A stretch of DNA of 64,000 nt from an uncultured Desulfobacterales bacterium (GCA_947259495.1 CAMYLV010000006.1:1-64000); one strand, 5' to 3'; positions 43,244-51,885 are shown, counted from the stretch's first letter. Numbers and translations: made by a program. The notes: generated from the sequence alone by a model not told the origin.

Positions 43244-43325
43244 CTATCTCCAGCAAGATGTCAATAATAGAGTTAAAAAGTTTAATGTACAGGCCGCTGG
43301 CACCTGGCTCTGTGCCTGGGCGGAA

Positions 43326-43381
43326 ATAAACCCCGCCCCGCCAAAACAGATTAAAGAGCATTGTGTAGGGGCGGGGTTTAT
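43326..43381. repeat. 14-bp perfect inverted repeat (GGGGCGGGGTTTAT type)
   Basis: ATAAACCCCGCCCC (43326-43339) pairs perfectly with GGGGCGGGGTTTAT (43368-43381). It lies in the 330-bp gap between two divergent genes. This palindrome style is met in many environmental genomes as a small dispersed element. Confidence 0.75.
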
Positions 43382-43492
43382 CCCGGCCCGTAGAACCGAG
43401 TTTAACGAATTCTGATAATAATTCAATGATTGAATAGGGGCGTTTGTAAATTATCTTTTGTCTTAATTATCTCAATATGTTAAAAGCAAAAC

Positions 43493-43513
43493 TTGCATGA
43501 AAATTAATGAGAA
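43493..43513 (+). repeat. Family 4 short repeat, partial
   Basis: TTGCATGAAAATTAATGAGA matches the start of the copy at 29379-29423. It lies about 60 bases upstream of the first dynamin-like gene. Confidence 0.5.
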
Positions 43514-43575
43514 GTCTAGAATTTATTAAATGGCAACGAGTTTAACAAATTTCAGATAAATATTTGGGGGGTCAG

Positions 43576-45540
43576 ATGGAGCCAGCGTTTTATAACGCCT
43601 TATCAAATTTGAAAGAAGGCATCCCGCGTCTGGCCCAGCTGCTTCAATGCGGTCAGGCGTCCGACATCGCCTCCTGGCGCCATATTGTTGAAGCCAAGTT
43701 GATTCCCCGGTTTTCAACTGATTTTCCGATGGTGGCAGCCATTTGCGGCGGCGGTTCCTCGGGCAAATCCACCCTGTTCAACTCACTTGCGGGAGAGCGA
43801 CTGGCACCCACCGGCGGCCGGGCCGGTATGAATCGCCGGGTGCTGTTTGCGGTTCCCGAATCCCTGGTGGCCAAAACCCGGCTGGTCTCCGATCTGGTCG
43901 AACCGTTTAAGGCTGATCTCCAGCCGCTCAAAGACAGCGCCGAACTCACCCGTCCCGGCAACCCGCTTTATGCGATCAACCGCACGGGACCAAAGGATCT
44001 GGTTTTACTGGACACCCCCGACTTTGACACCGGCGCCGGGGGCGTGTATACCAACCGGGACGTGACCCGCATGGCCCTGGAAGCCTCCGATATTTTCATT
44101 TATATTTTTACCAACTCCAATTACAACAATCGCGACAACACCGATTTTATGTCAAAAATGCTCACCGGCATCGGCACCCGCAAGTGTTTTTTGATATATC
44201 GCGTCTACCCCAGTTTCAGCGATCAGGAAGTGCGCGAGCATGCCATGACCGTCGCAGACGGCATATACGGCGCTGACGCCGGGAAAAATATTCTGGGTAT
44301 CTACCGCACTGATGAAGACAATCGCGTGGCCGCCGGTGAACAATTTATGCTGCTGCGGCCCGTATCTGAAAATGCCGCCGAATTTGATGCGGCTCTGGCA
44401 GCCGTCGACGCCCCCCGATTGCGACTTGAATTGCACGGCTCGATACTTGCGGATGTCTTCAAAAAGGCTGAAAATCTCCTGGCGGATGCCCGCTGCTCAC
44501 TGGATGAGCTGCAACTCTATCTGGATGCGTTTCAGACCGTCCAGAGCCAGTACGTGCATGAAGCCCTCAAACATTTCCCCATGGATCGTGTCATGAAACG
44601 GTTTGCCAGGATCTGGGCCAAAACCGACCCGGCTCACATAAAGTTTATGCGCAAAACCGGCAACGTCATCGAGTTTCCCCTCAAGGTGCTTATCGGAGCC
44701 GCTGGTTGGGCCAAAGCGCGTGTCTCCCCGGGCGCAGGCGGGCCCAAGGATTCCGCAGATTTTAATAAAAAGCTGGAAGAAGATCTGGTCACCGCAGTGA
44801 CCAGTTTGCACGCCCAGGCTATCGGCCCCCAGATCTCGGTTAACGGCTCTTTGAATGATCCGGTTGTCCGGCGGATGGCCGAATCTGTTGAGCGCATTCG
44901 GATTCAACGCAAGATTGCCGACACCCAAAATCCCCGGGCGGAATCCGCCGAACAAGATCGCGTCCTGCGTTTTTTTGTCAATACCCATCCGGCCGTTTTG
45001 GCGGAGCAGGGGCGCTTGCGGGATCAGGATTTTCGATCCATGCTGCAGTCCATCCTTTCTGAAAAGGAAGAATTGTTGGACATCCCCGCAGACATGCTGA
45101 AAGATTTAAAGAAGCTGGCCGACGAGTTTCGCAGCCAGATGGGGCTGTGGTCCAAAATCAGTCAAACCTTCTGGGCTTCGCTAAATGTCTTGCCGGCGAC
45201 CGCGGCGGTTACTTACGTTCTGTCCACCGGCGACCCGGTCGGTGCCGCCGGCATCAAAGTGAAATTGACCGGGCTTTTCGGGGCCAAAGATCTTTATGCC
45301 CTGGTTGCCATTCCGGTAACCACCCAGTTTAAAAAAGCCGATCAACAGCAGCTCCAGACCATGCTGGGGCCCATCGCCCAGGCCTGGTTTAATCACAAAT
45401 TAAAAAAAGTGCAGCAGCTTTTTGAGGAAACCATTACCGGCACCACCATCGGCAAGGTGAGCGAAACCATCGAGCGGGCGACCGCTGAGATGGCGGAAAT
45501 GCAAACCGGCATGGATGTCTGTGCAAAGGAACTCGGATAA
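43576..45540 (+). CDS. Dynamin-like large GTPase, first of pair
   Basis: The 654-residue protein has a P-loop GGGSSGKST at about 58-66, a switch region around APTGGRAG and a G3 motif LLDTPD near 145. The usual G4 N/TKxD is replaced by IYRVYPSFSD, so guanine selectivity may be altered. The remaining ~450 residues are mainly helical as in dynamin-like proteins, with a hydrophobic helix near 360-375 and a hydrophobic stretch near 535-560 (VLPATAAVTYVLS...GLFGAKDLYALVAIPV). The ATG at 43576 follows GGGGGG. The second GTPase gene begins three bases after its stop. Confidence 0.75.
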   Translation: MEPAFYNALSNLKEGIPRLAQLLQCGQASDIASWRHIVEAKLIPRFSTDFPMVAAICGGGSSGKSTLFNSLAGERLAPTGGRAGMNRRVLFAVPESLVAKTRLVSDLVEPFKADLQPLKDSAELTRPGNPLYAINRTGPKDLVLLDTPDFDTGAGGVYTNRDVTRMALEASDIFIYIFTNSNYNNRDNTDFMSKMLTGIGTRKCFLIYRVYPSFSDQEVREHAMTVADGIYGADAGKNILGIYRTDEDNRVAAGEQFMLLRPVSENAAEFDAALAAVDAPRLRLELHGSILADVFKKAENLLADARCSLDELQLYLDAFQTVQSQYVHEALKHFPMDRVMKRFARIWAKTDPAHIKFMRKTGNVIEFPLKVLIGAAGWAKARVSPGAGGPKDSADFNKKLEEDLVTAVTSLHAQAIGPQISVNGSLNDPVVRRMAESVERIRIQRKIADTQNPRAESAEQDRVLRFFVNTHPAVLAEQGRLRDQDFRSMLQSILSEKEELLDIPADMLKDLKKLADEFRSQMGLWSKISQTFWASLNVLPATAAVTYVLSTGDPVGAAGIKVKLTGLFGAKDLYALVAIPVTTQFKKADQQQLQTMLGPIAQAWFNHKLKKVQQLFEETITGTTIGKVSETIERATAEMAEMQTGMDVCAKELG

Positions 45541-45543
45541 AAA

Positions 45544-47328
45544 ATGAATTTTGATCGCAATACGGCCATCTTAAAGGCCATGGGCAGAATCGCCGCATGT
45601 AAAAATGATTTGCAGCGGTTGAGTGCCGAGCTTGGCCAGGCACCCCTATGGCTCCCGGGACGGGGGCTTGACAAACAGTGCCGCCAGGCAACCGGCATGA
45701 TCGACGGCATTGCCGAGCGCTTCGAGCGGAAGCTGGTGCTGACGCTTGTCGGCCCCAGCGGCTCGGGTAAATCCACCCTGTTGAATGCCCTGGTGGGTAT
45801 TGATGAACTTTCAGATACCGGCCACCAGCGACCCACCACCGATCATTTAATCGTTTTTAGCGCCACTCCCAGCGATAGCGACCAATTGGTCGAAGAGCTT
45901 GACAGCGAAATCGTCGAGACCCGTTCGAACCCGGCGGCCGTTCACTTCGAACATGTGCTTTTGGTCGACACACCGGATACCGACAGCAGGGCATTTCGCA
46001 AACATATTCCCATTGTCGAACAGACCATCGCCAAATCCGATATGCTGATTTGCGTGTTCGACGCCGAAAACCCCAAGCGACGCGACCATGTCGATTTTCT
46101 GGCGCGCTTTATCCCAAAGTTCAGCGGGGAATCTCTGGTATGTGTCCTCAATAAATGCGACCGGCTTGCCGAGCCGGAGCTCAAGAATCAAATCGTGCCG
46201 GATTTTTTGGAACATATTCGCAGGGGCTGGCAGGTGCCCGCCGACCGGGTGTTTTGCATATCAGCACGACGCAATCTGACCAATCCGGATTGGGATGCCG
46301 CCGCGGCTCCCCGGCATGACTTTGATGAATTCAAAGATCTGCAGCAGTTGGTGGTCAACACGATCAACCAGGCCGGATATGTCATCGACCGGCGCATTGA
46401 AAATGTCCGGCGCCTGCGGGACTTTGTCTTTGAGGAAGCCGGCCGTAACGTTTTAGATCATAAATCCGTTCTGTCCGATGCGGTCGATCGGATTGCCGCT
46501 GCTGAAAAAAAAGCGCTTGAGGATGCGCTTTCCGGCATGCAGGAAAGCGGTGCACAGCATTTGTTCGGGTTGAATGTCCTGGTTTATCAGAAACTGGCTC
46601 AACGATGGCTGGGCCCTATGGGGTGGATGATTGCGGTCTGGGCGCGGCTGTTGATTTTTGGCAGCGGCATCATGGCTGTTTTTCGATTCGGCCGCCCGGT
46701 GCGTCAGGTAATCAATCGATTGTCAGCCTTAAAGCATTCGAAGGAAACCCGATCCACCCTTGAAAACCCGGAAAAGGATCAACAGATGGCAGCGGCTTTC
46801 AGAAATTATAGACTGGTGGTGCTTGAAAACTGGCCGGATATTGCCAGATCCCTGATCCAGGGCGGCTTTGACAGCTCGATTCGCAAAGTGGAAGACGCTC
46901 TGTCCGGCACCGCCGGTTTCGAGCAAAAGCTGGCCGCCATCTGGACCGCGGCCCTGGACGGCCAGATCGAACGTTTAACCGCTAATCTCAGTGGCCTGCC
47001 GGTTCAAATTCTTTTTAATTTACCCGCCGTCGGTATCCTGGGCTACTGTGGCTGGTTGACCCTGCAATCATTTTTCAGCGGCCGTTATCTTTCCGGCGAT
47101 TTTTTCATGCACGCCTTCTGGGCTATCGGCCTGGTGTTATTTTTAAGTTTCTTCATTCTGCAGCTGTGCATCCGGGCGGTGGCCTCCACTAACCGGATAA
47201 CGGCCAGGGCCTTTGAGGAGTTGAAGCGCCGGCTGGATCATTTAGATGAACTCAATCAAAATCCGGTCAAAGACCAGCTCGACACGGTGCTGGCGCTGGC
47301 CGCGCTGGCGGAAGCAAAACATCAATAG
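45544..47328 (+). CDS. Dynamin-like membrane GTPase, second of pair
   Basis: The 594-residue protein has P-loop GPSGSGKST (70-78), switch Thr-rich RPTTD (97-101), G3 VDTPDTD (141-147) and a canonical G4 NKCD (203-206). The C-terminal half is helical, with a membrane-like segment near 360-385 and two strong hydrophobic segments at about 485-510 and 525-550. It is therefore a membrane-bound GTPase. It is translationally coupled to the upstream GTPase. Bacterial dynamin pairs (DynA/B, LeoA-like) remodel or protect membranes; a similar role is inferred here. Confidence 0.78.
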   Translation: MNFDRNTAILKAMGRIAACKNDLQRLSAELGQAPLWLPGRGLDKQCRQATGMIDGIAERFERKLVLTLVGPSGSGKSTLLNALVGIDELSDTGHQRPTTDHLIVFSATPSDSDQLVEELDSEIVETRSNPAAVHFEHVLLVDTPDTDSRAFRKHIPIVEQTIAKSDMLICVFDAENPKRRDHVDFLARFIPKFSGESLVCVLNKCDRLAEPELKNQIVPDFLEHIRRGWQVPADRVFCISARRNLTNPDWDAAAAPRHDFDEFKDLQQLVVNTINQAGYVIDRRIENVRRLRDFVFEEAGRNVLDHKSVLSDAVDRIAAAEKKALEDALSGMQESGAQHLFGLNVLVYQKLAQRWLGPMGWMIAVWARLLIFGSGIMAVFRFGRPVRQVINRLSALKHSKETRSTLENPEKDQQMAAAFRNYRLVVLENWPDIARSLIQGGFDSSIRKVEDALSGTAGFEQKLAAIWTAALDGQIERLTANLSGLPVQILFNLPAVGILGYCGWLTLQSFFSGRYLSGDFFMHAFWAIGLVLFLSFFILQLCIRAVASTNRITARAFEELKRRLDHLDELNQNPVKDQLDTVLALAALAEAKHQ

Positions 47329-47375
47329 GGGTCAGCTGTTTATAGGGGGTCGTCTTTTGATCCACCCCGTTCGGG

Positions 47376-48818
47376 CTATTCGTAAATCTTTTCAAATAAT
47401 TTTTCCGCGATTTCATCATCCAATTTTCGGAGGATTTTATACTCATCCAGAGCGGCAGCCTTATCGCCCTGCTGTAAAAAGGCCTGCCCGATGGCATAAT
47501 GGGCGGGTGCGAAATCCGGATTGATCCGAATGGCCTTTTTATAGGCCGACATTTGATCCTGGGAGTTGCCGAGTTCGCCGTATACAACACCCAGATTAAA
47601 CAGGGCCTCAGGAAATTCGGGATGAATATCTATGGCTTTTTTATATGCCGTAGCGGCCAGAGCATATCGGCCGAGTTTGGTATAGGTCACCCCGATGTTA
47701 TAATAGGCATGTTGCGCTTGCGGATTGATGCGAATAACTTTTTCAAAAGCTTCGCGGCCTTCATCATACCGGCCTAACTTGTTGAGAGAGATTCCGAGAT
47801 TAAAGTAGGCGGCTTCAAACTCCGGATTTATCGCAACCACCTGCTGGAATGATTCAATCGCCTCATCGTAGCGACCGATTTTGTTGTAATAATTTCCCAG
47901 ATGATAGTGAGATATCTCGTTGGCCGGGTTCGTTTGTATGGCCTGCTTATAAGCCGCGACGGCTTCTGCGTGAGAATTTTTGCCGGCATAACAATATCCG
48001 AGGCCGTACCAGGCTGTGGTACTGTTGGGGTCGTTTTCGGTCGCCAGTTTAAAATACTGCAGGGCTTGCTGGTCCTGTCCGTTTACTGAAAGGCTATACC
48101 CCTTGCGGCACAGTTCTGCTGCCAGGCGCGGCTTTTGATCGCTCCGACTGAAGGTCCATTCTGAGAGTGATTGCACGGTCTTTTTGATTTTCAGGTCGCG
48201 TATCGATTTGCTCGATACCGCAAAATTTAGATTCTGACCTTGCAAAAATTGAAAGCTGGCCACGCCCACAACTTTGCCTTTCATATTGACCACCGGGCTG
48301 CCGCTTGAACCGGGAGATATGGGGGCCGACATCTGAAAAAAGGTCCCCAGACCGGGTATTTCCCGCACAGAGGAAACAATCCCGTCACTGACAGTTTGCT
48401 CCAGTCCCATGGGACTGCCCACGACGACCACCTGCTCGGCCACGGGGGGCACCTCATTGCTCACTCGCAACCAGTGAACCTTATCAGAAGGGATGTCGAC
48501 GCTTACCTTAATCAAATCGGTTTCTTGATTCTCGGCCACAATCGTTCTGATACGGAAGGTGCTCCCGTCTGCGGTTCTGATCTCAGCGCCGAATTTTCCG
48601 ATGAGCACATGGTGGTTTGTTATTAAATGTCCGTATTTATTAACAAAAAATCCAGTGCCGATATTTGCCACATTGTTGTTGACATCATAGGCGACGACTG
48701 TGGCAACCGCTGGTTGGATAGACTTCACCAATTCGGTCAAATTGGCGGCCGCTGGCGCAACTTTTGAAGTCGCAACCATTAAAGCAATTAGAAAAATTGT
48801 TCGTATTGTTAATTTCAT
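47376..48818 (-). CDS. Trypsin-like (HtrA/S1C) protease with TPR repeats, exported
   Basis: The 480-residue protein has a signal peptide (1-25), a trypsin-like domain with His70 (TNHHV), Asp101 (ETDLI) and Ser172 (PGSSGSPV), and then about six tetratricopeptide repeats (for example AYFNLGISLNKLGRYDEGREAFEKVIRINP). It has no PDZ domain; the TPRs take the place where substrates or partners would dock. It would act in the periplasm. It is convergent with the GTPase pair. GAAAG/GAAG stands in for a ribosome site. Confidence 0.9.
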   Translation of the reverse strand: MKLTIRTIFLIALMVATSKVAPAAANLTELVKSIQPAVATVVAYDVNNNVANIGTGFFVNKYGHLITNHHVLIGKFGAEIRTADGSTFRIRTIVAENQETDLIKVSVDIPSDKVHWLRVSNEVPPVAEQVVVVGSPMGLEQTVSDGIVSSVREIPGLGTFFQMSAPISPGSSGSPVVNMKGKVVGVASFQFLQGQNLNFAVSSKSIRDLKIKKTVQSLSEWTFSRSDQKPRLAAELCRKGYSLSVNGQDQQALQYFKLATENDPNSTTAWYGLGYCYAGKNSHAEAVAAYKQAIQTNPANEISHYHLGNYYNKIGRYDEAIESFQQVVAINPEFEAAYFNLGISLNKLGRYDEGREAFEKVIRINPQAQHAYYNIGVTYTKLGRYALAATAYKKAIDIHPEFPEALFNLGVVYGELGNSQDQMSAYKKAIRINPDFAPAHYAIGQAFLQQGDKAAALDEYKILRKLDDEIAEKLFEKIYE

Positions 48819-49034
48819 CAGTCTTCACTTTCTCACATAAACTACACGATTTCTTAGAACTGTCAAATTGACATAAAATCTACCATAAGCACAAAACAGG
48901 CAGAATAAAGCCCATATGGCATAATTTCTGGAAATTTCGTCAATAGGCGCCCCGATTTTTACGGATTTGTTTTTAATTCGGTGATTTCAATGTGGCCGAT
49001 TAAACCGTATATATACCACATATAGTATTTTTTC

Positions 49035-49063
49035 TTGACATTTATCAATATATTGTGATAAAT
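49035..49063 (+). promoter_or_regulatory. Candidate -35 box with overlapping palindrome
   Basis: A perfect TTGACA at 49035-49040 is followed by ATTTATCA (49040-49047) and its reverse complement TGATAAAT (49056-49063). The inner bases CAATATATTG are palindromic too. The palindrome would cover the spacer and -10 of a rightward promoter (GATAAA at 49057-49062, 16-bp spacing), so it could be an operator. The transcribed DNA downstream ends in a strong terminator. Confidence 0.45.
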
Positions 49064-49065
49064 AT

Positions 49066-49280
49066 ATACCAGCATGTCAATGATTGTTGCTGGCCATTGG
49101 TAATAATCATTTGAGGGCAGGCAGGGCAAGACCCATTATGGGTCTTGCCCACTATGGTCATAGTAGACGACGACTGGGCATCGTATGATCCATTTGAGTT
49201 GAATTCAGGTTTTTTAATGCTTCACTATGACCGTAATTAAATCACCCCCGGGTAGTGTGAGGGCTGCCCGGGGGTTTTTT
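49066..49280 (+). ncRNA. Candidate small RNA with internal hairpins
   Basis: Between a promoter-like site and an intrinsic terminator lies ~210 bases with a perfect 11-bp hairpin (GGGCAAGACCC at 49124-49134 with GGGTCTTGCCC at 49140-49150) and a long-range pair GGTCATAGT (49156-49164) with ACTATGACC (49224-49232). A 28-codon frame from ATG 49155 (start MVIVDDDW) also ends just before the terminator, without a ribosome site, so a short peptide cannot be excluded. No known RNA family was recognised. Confidence 0.35.
49245..49280 (+). terminator. Strong intrinsic terminator
   Basis: CCCCCGGG (49245-49252) pairs with CCCGGGGG (49267-49274), followed by TTTTTT. No protein gene ends shortly before it on the plus strand, which is the reason to suspect an untranslated transcript upstream. 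Confidence 0.85.
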
Positions 49281-49318
49281 AATTTATTGCAAGGGTGCAT
49301 CATTGGTCTATGGTCGCT

Positions 49319-49591
49319 TTAATCCTTCCCTTTAGCGGCAGTATTTCTCAATTCCCGCTGCGCTTCAACACAGTCACAATGACCGCCGATCGCTTCAATA
49401 AAATACATGCAATGATTTCGAACTGTCGATTTATCAGCGTATTTGCACCTTTTCTGGTCATTCCAGACTGCACCGGCACTACAGCGAGACATTACCCCCG
49501 GCACACAATAATTTGCCCTGACCAGCCTGAGATCGGGTTTATCCTCGCGCAACAGACAATTGCTTTTTTCATTCGGTATGCATTTCGTCAT
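49319..49591 (-). CDS. Small cysteine-rich protein of unknown function
   Basis: The 90-residue product (from ATG 49591) has nine Cys, arranged in the first two thirds and in a HCMYF...GGHCDCVEAQRE tail, which suggests metal binding. I do not know the family. A family-1 repeat ends 8 bases before this start and supplies the upstream DNA, including a TATAAAATA stretch. No clear ribosome site was seen. Longer in-frame sequence reads into the repeat and is not counted. Confidence 0.55.
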   Translation of the reverse strand: MTKCIPNEKSNCLLREDKPDLRLVRANYCVPGVMSRCSAGAVWNDQKRCKYADKSTVRNHCMYFIEAIGGHCDCVEAQRELRNTAAKGKD

Positions 49592-49598
49592 TATTTTA

Positions 49599-49699
49599 TA
49601 CCGCTTTCCATAATAGTGTTCCGATAATCGGAAGTGGGGCATAAGTGGTTGTAGAAAAAAACGTTTGAATATCGGAACGTTTTTTTGACAACCACTATA
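49599..49699 (+). repeat. Family 1 repeat, intact copy
   Basis: Reads TACCGCTTTCCATAATAGTG ... CAACCACTATA with TA on both flanks. It lies directly upstream of the Cys-rich protein gene. The rest of the gap to 50027 holds nothing recognised. Confidence 0.9.
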
Positions 49700-50027
49700 A
49701 CAATCCCGGCGACTTGCGCTTTGGCTTGCAGATTACGATCAGCGCTGCAGCGCTTCAATTTTGTTAAATGAAAAATTAAATCAAACGGTTACCCACTAAA
49801 CAGCACAGCGGGTTCCAACTGCGTTATGGCACCTTGCATCATTGACTCGCCCCACAAATGATGGGTCTAAATCGAGGGACGATTGAAATCTCCAAACCGT
49901 TGACAATCCGGCCGCCCAACAGCTGACCCGGCGGATGATGATGGCACACCGCTCGTCCGGCTAATAAGATTGATTTCAACAAATTCATTTTGTCGGAAAA
50001 AATCATGGAAGCGGAATAGTTACCGGA

Positions 50028-50261
50028 TTAACCGCTCATCAATACCCGGGCCGGCATTCGTGAAGAGACAATTGTGGGTGTGGAGTTACAAAAGTCAAGC
50101 AGGGCAAAGCCGATCCCCTTTTGCGCGTAAGCTGTCAAATCCAAAAGCGTTTCGCCCGGTTTCAAAAAGCATACGTGTTGGCCCAATTTGCTTTCGCCCG
50201 GGCGCAAATCAATTTCGGATTGAATGGTCTGCTGCTCGCAGATGACAATATGTTGTTTCAT
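50028..50261 (-). CDS. Small hypothetical protein
   Basis: The 77-residue product (MKQHIVICEQQ...) has no signal, no membrane segment and two Cys. I do not recognise it. It follows the Arg-rich small protein gene in the same direction after ~100 bases. A ribosome site is not evident, so it is a moderate call based on reading-frame character only. Confidence 0.4.
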   Translation of the reverse strand: MKQHIVICEQQTIQSEIDLRPGESKLGQHVCFLKPGETLLDLTAYAQKGIGFALLDFCNSTPTIVSSRMPARVLMSG

Positions 50262-50357
50262 TTTTGGGTGGGTCCCGGGAAGGTTCCAAAGTCGAAGGTA
50301 AGGTGCAGCGATTTGATGTTTGACAATTTTGGTACTGATCGTTTTCCAACAACAGCG

Positions 50358-50558
50358 TCAGTCAACGAAAACCGTTCGTCTTTCCTTGCCCCTCTTCCTT
50401 TTTTCGTTGAGCTTTCTTCTACGATCGGCACCGCTTCTGCGGTCGTACTGCGTCCTTCTTTCGGGCCGATGTTCGATCGCGACAGAGCGTCGCCGCTCGG
50501 AGTAGGAGCGGGTGCCGCCGTTGTCGATAAAAGCAATCAGGTTATCCAAACTACTCAT
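50358..50558 (-). CDS. Small Arg-rich protein
   Basis: The 66-residue product has a short acidic/hydrophobic start (SSLDNLIAFIDNGG) and an Arg-rich remainder with repeated ERR / DRR patterns (RPERRTQYDRRSGADRRR). Such RR-rich stretches are frequent in small proteins or tails of deltaproteobacterial regulators. Function is unknown; nucleic-acid or membrane-phosphate binding is possible. The other two frames on this strand are open in part, so the exact frame carries some doubt. Confidence 0.5.
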   Translation of the reverse strand: MSSLDNLIAFIDNGGTRSYSERRRSVAIEHRPERRTQYDRRSGADRRRKLNEKRKRGKERRTVFVD

Positions 50559-50663
50559 CGGGCACTCTCTCGAAATCGATCAGATGCTTGAAGTAGAAAG
50601 TTTTTGTCCTGAAAATCATAAATCCTGAATGGCTGCTTTGCAAGCTAAAATTTTTTGACGGGA

Positions 50664-51086
50664 TTATTTATTTTCGATCGGATATCCGGCCTTTTTCCAG
50701 GCAGCCCAGCCGCCTTTGAGGGCATAAACATTGCGGTATCCATTTTCAATCAAATGGCGTGCCGCCCGGGCACTGGTTCTTTCATTTTTTCAGGTACAAT
50801 AAATTATTAAGGTTTTGTCTCTGGCATATTTGGGGGCCCATTGCTTCACTGCGCCGGGCTCTTCGCGAACCGCATGGGTTATTTTTGCGGCGCTTCGCCA
50901 CCATGATTTAGGCGTGCGGACATCGATAAAGATTACATCCGGACTGCCAAGCATCTGTTTCGCCTGTTCAATGGAAATGCGCGGCACCTCAACTGAAGTC
51001 GCCGCAGCCGCCGGACAGTTAAAGGAGACAACGACCAGCAGGGCGATCAAAAAACCAGTGATTGCAGAAAAAATACGGATGATCAT
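50664..51086 (-). CDS. Exported rhodanese-like protein with in-frame UGA (probable selenoprotein)
   Basis: The frame has a signal peptide (IIRIFSAITGFLIALLVVVSFNCPAAA) and a rhodanese domain (VIFIDVRTPKSWWRSAAKI). It meets TGA at 50790-50792 directly after IIYCT and then stays open for 41 codons that complete the domain (KNERTSARAA, NVYALKGGWAAW, AGYPIENK) to a TAA at 50664. In relatives the position of the TGA is normally the second Cys of YCxC, so the codon is likely selenocysteine (Sec99 next to Cys97). A GC-rich hairpin 16 nt after the UGA fits a bacterial SECIS. The protein would handle sulfane sulfur or selenium in the periplasm. Start ATG 51086 is chosen for the signal peptide. The alternative is a nonsense-mutated gene. 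Confidence 0.75.
50759..50773 (-). promoter_or_regulatory. Candidate bacterial SECIS hairpin
   Basis: In leftward RNA, GUGCC (50773-50769) pairs with GGCAC (50763-50759) around a CGGGC loop. The apical loop begins 21 nt after the UGA and has G in its second position, both within the known range for SelB-read bSECIS elements. The stem is short (5 bp). Confidence 0.55.
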
Positions 51087-51549
51087 GGTTACTACTCTTG
51101 TAATACACTTGTAAGGCATGGCGCTATCTGACGTCATTATAGGGCTTCAATTTGAAGGGGTCAACCGCTTGAAAGGATTGATGATGATGACGCCTGGATC
51201 CCGCGCAGGCACAAGTAGGCTGAAAAATTGGAGCTGGCGTCAATTCGACGCGGCAGATCTATAGTCACCCAAAAAAAATAGGGGCGGCTCATGATGAGCC
51301 GCCCCCTCCCTAAGGAATTATATCAAACAGCGTGCCCGCCTGCACACTGTTGTTTTAATTATCGGTATTTTTAAAAAGAACTTTACCGCTAAATGTCAAT
51401 CAGCAGTTAGTCTCTTTCAACCGCGAAGGGCACGAAGGACCCGAAGAGGGGGTATCAATTTATTCATCCTGCCTTTGTGAGCTTCGTGATCTTTGTGGTG
51501 AGATCACTATCGGGCGTAAACGACTGGATCTTTCCAGATAACCACGTTC
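51087..51549. other. Intergenic region with a short degenerate heptad repeat
   Basis: From 51410 to 51510 the DNA contains CGAAGGGCACGAAGGACCCGAAGAG and the reverse-type TTCGTGATCTTTGTGGTGAG, a degenerate palindrome of heptads like those at 25.5 and 60.8 kb. The earlier part has GGGGCGGCTCATGATGAGCCGCCCC near 51281-51306, a strong GC-rich inverted repeat (GGGGCGGCTCAT/ATGAGCCGCCCC) that may be a terminator. No gene was seen. Confidence 0.6.
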
Positions 51550-51738
51550 CTAATTAATGGCTTCGATTTTGACAAACTCATTTTTTTCCTGGCAATACCA
51601 CTGATGCGGCCCGACACATCGATACTCCTCTTCGGAGAGGGCAATAATTCGCTGCGCAAAAGCGAGTGCCTGCTGCTTGTCGGAAAAGAGATTTCTCAGG
51701 GTTCCGATGTGTTTGCCATATTCAACAACGCAAATCAT
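51550..51738 (-). CDS. Small hypothetical protein
   Basis: The 62-residue product (ICVVEYGKHIGTL..., ending FVKIEAIN) looks like a compact alpha/beta domain with two Cys and a CVGPHQWYCQEKN centre. I do not recognise it. Base composition and frame resemble the surrounding genes; a weak GGA precedes the ATG. It stands alone. Confidence 0.55.
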   Translation of the reverse strand: MICVVEYGKHIGTLRNLFSDKQQALAFAQRIIALSEEEYRCVGPHQWYCQEKNEFVKIEAIN

Positions 51739-51796
51739 GATTGCTTAATCCTTTCATCCAACAGGATTTTACGGTTCAACATGCGAATCCGATGCA

Positions 51797-51825
51797 GCCC
51801 CCGGGGAGAGCTAAGCCCCGGGGGC
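51797..51825. repeat. 10-bp GC hairpin (GCCCCCGGGG / CCCCGGGGGC)
   Basis: The perfect 10-bp stem has a 9-nt loop and is followed on the plus strand by GAAAGGAGGAGC, a ribosome-site-like sequence with no start codon after it. Its role is unclear; it could be a remnant leader or a terminator-like structure. Confidence 0.6.
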
Positions 51826-51885
51826 ATTGAAAGGAGGAGCGTCCCGCAGTATTTGGAGTTTTGGGACGGATGTCGCATGGTTTTG

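Noticed and set aside
49295-49627. Plus-strand 110-codon frame
   Set aside because: The minus-strand Cys-rich frame in the same DNA looks more protein-like; the plus frame runs into the repeat.
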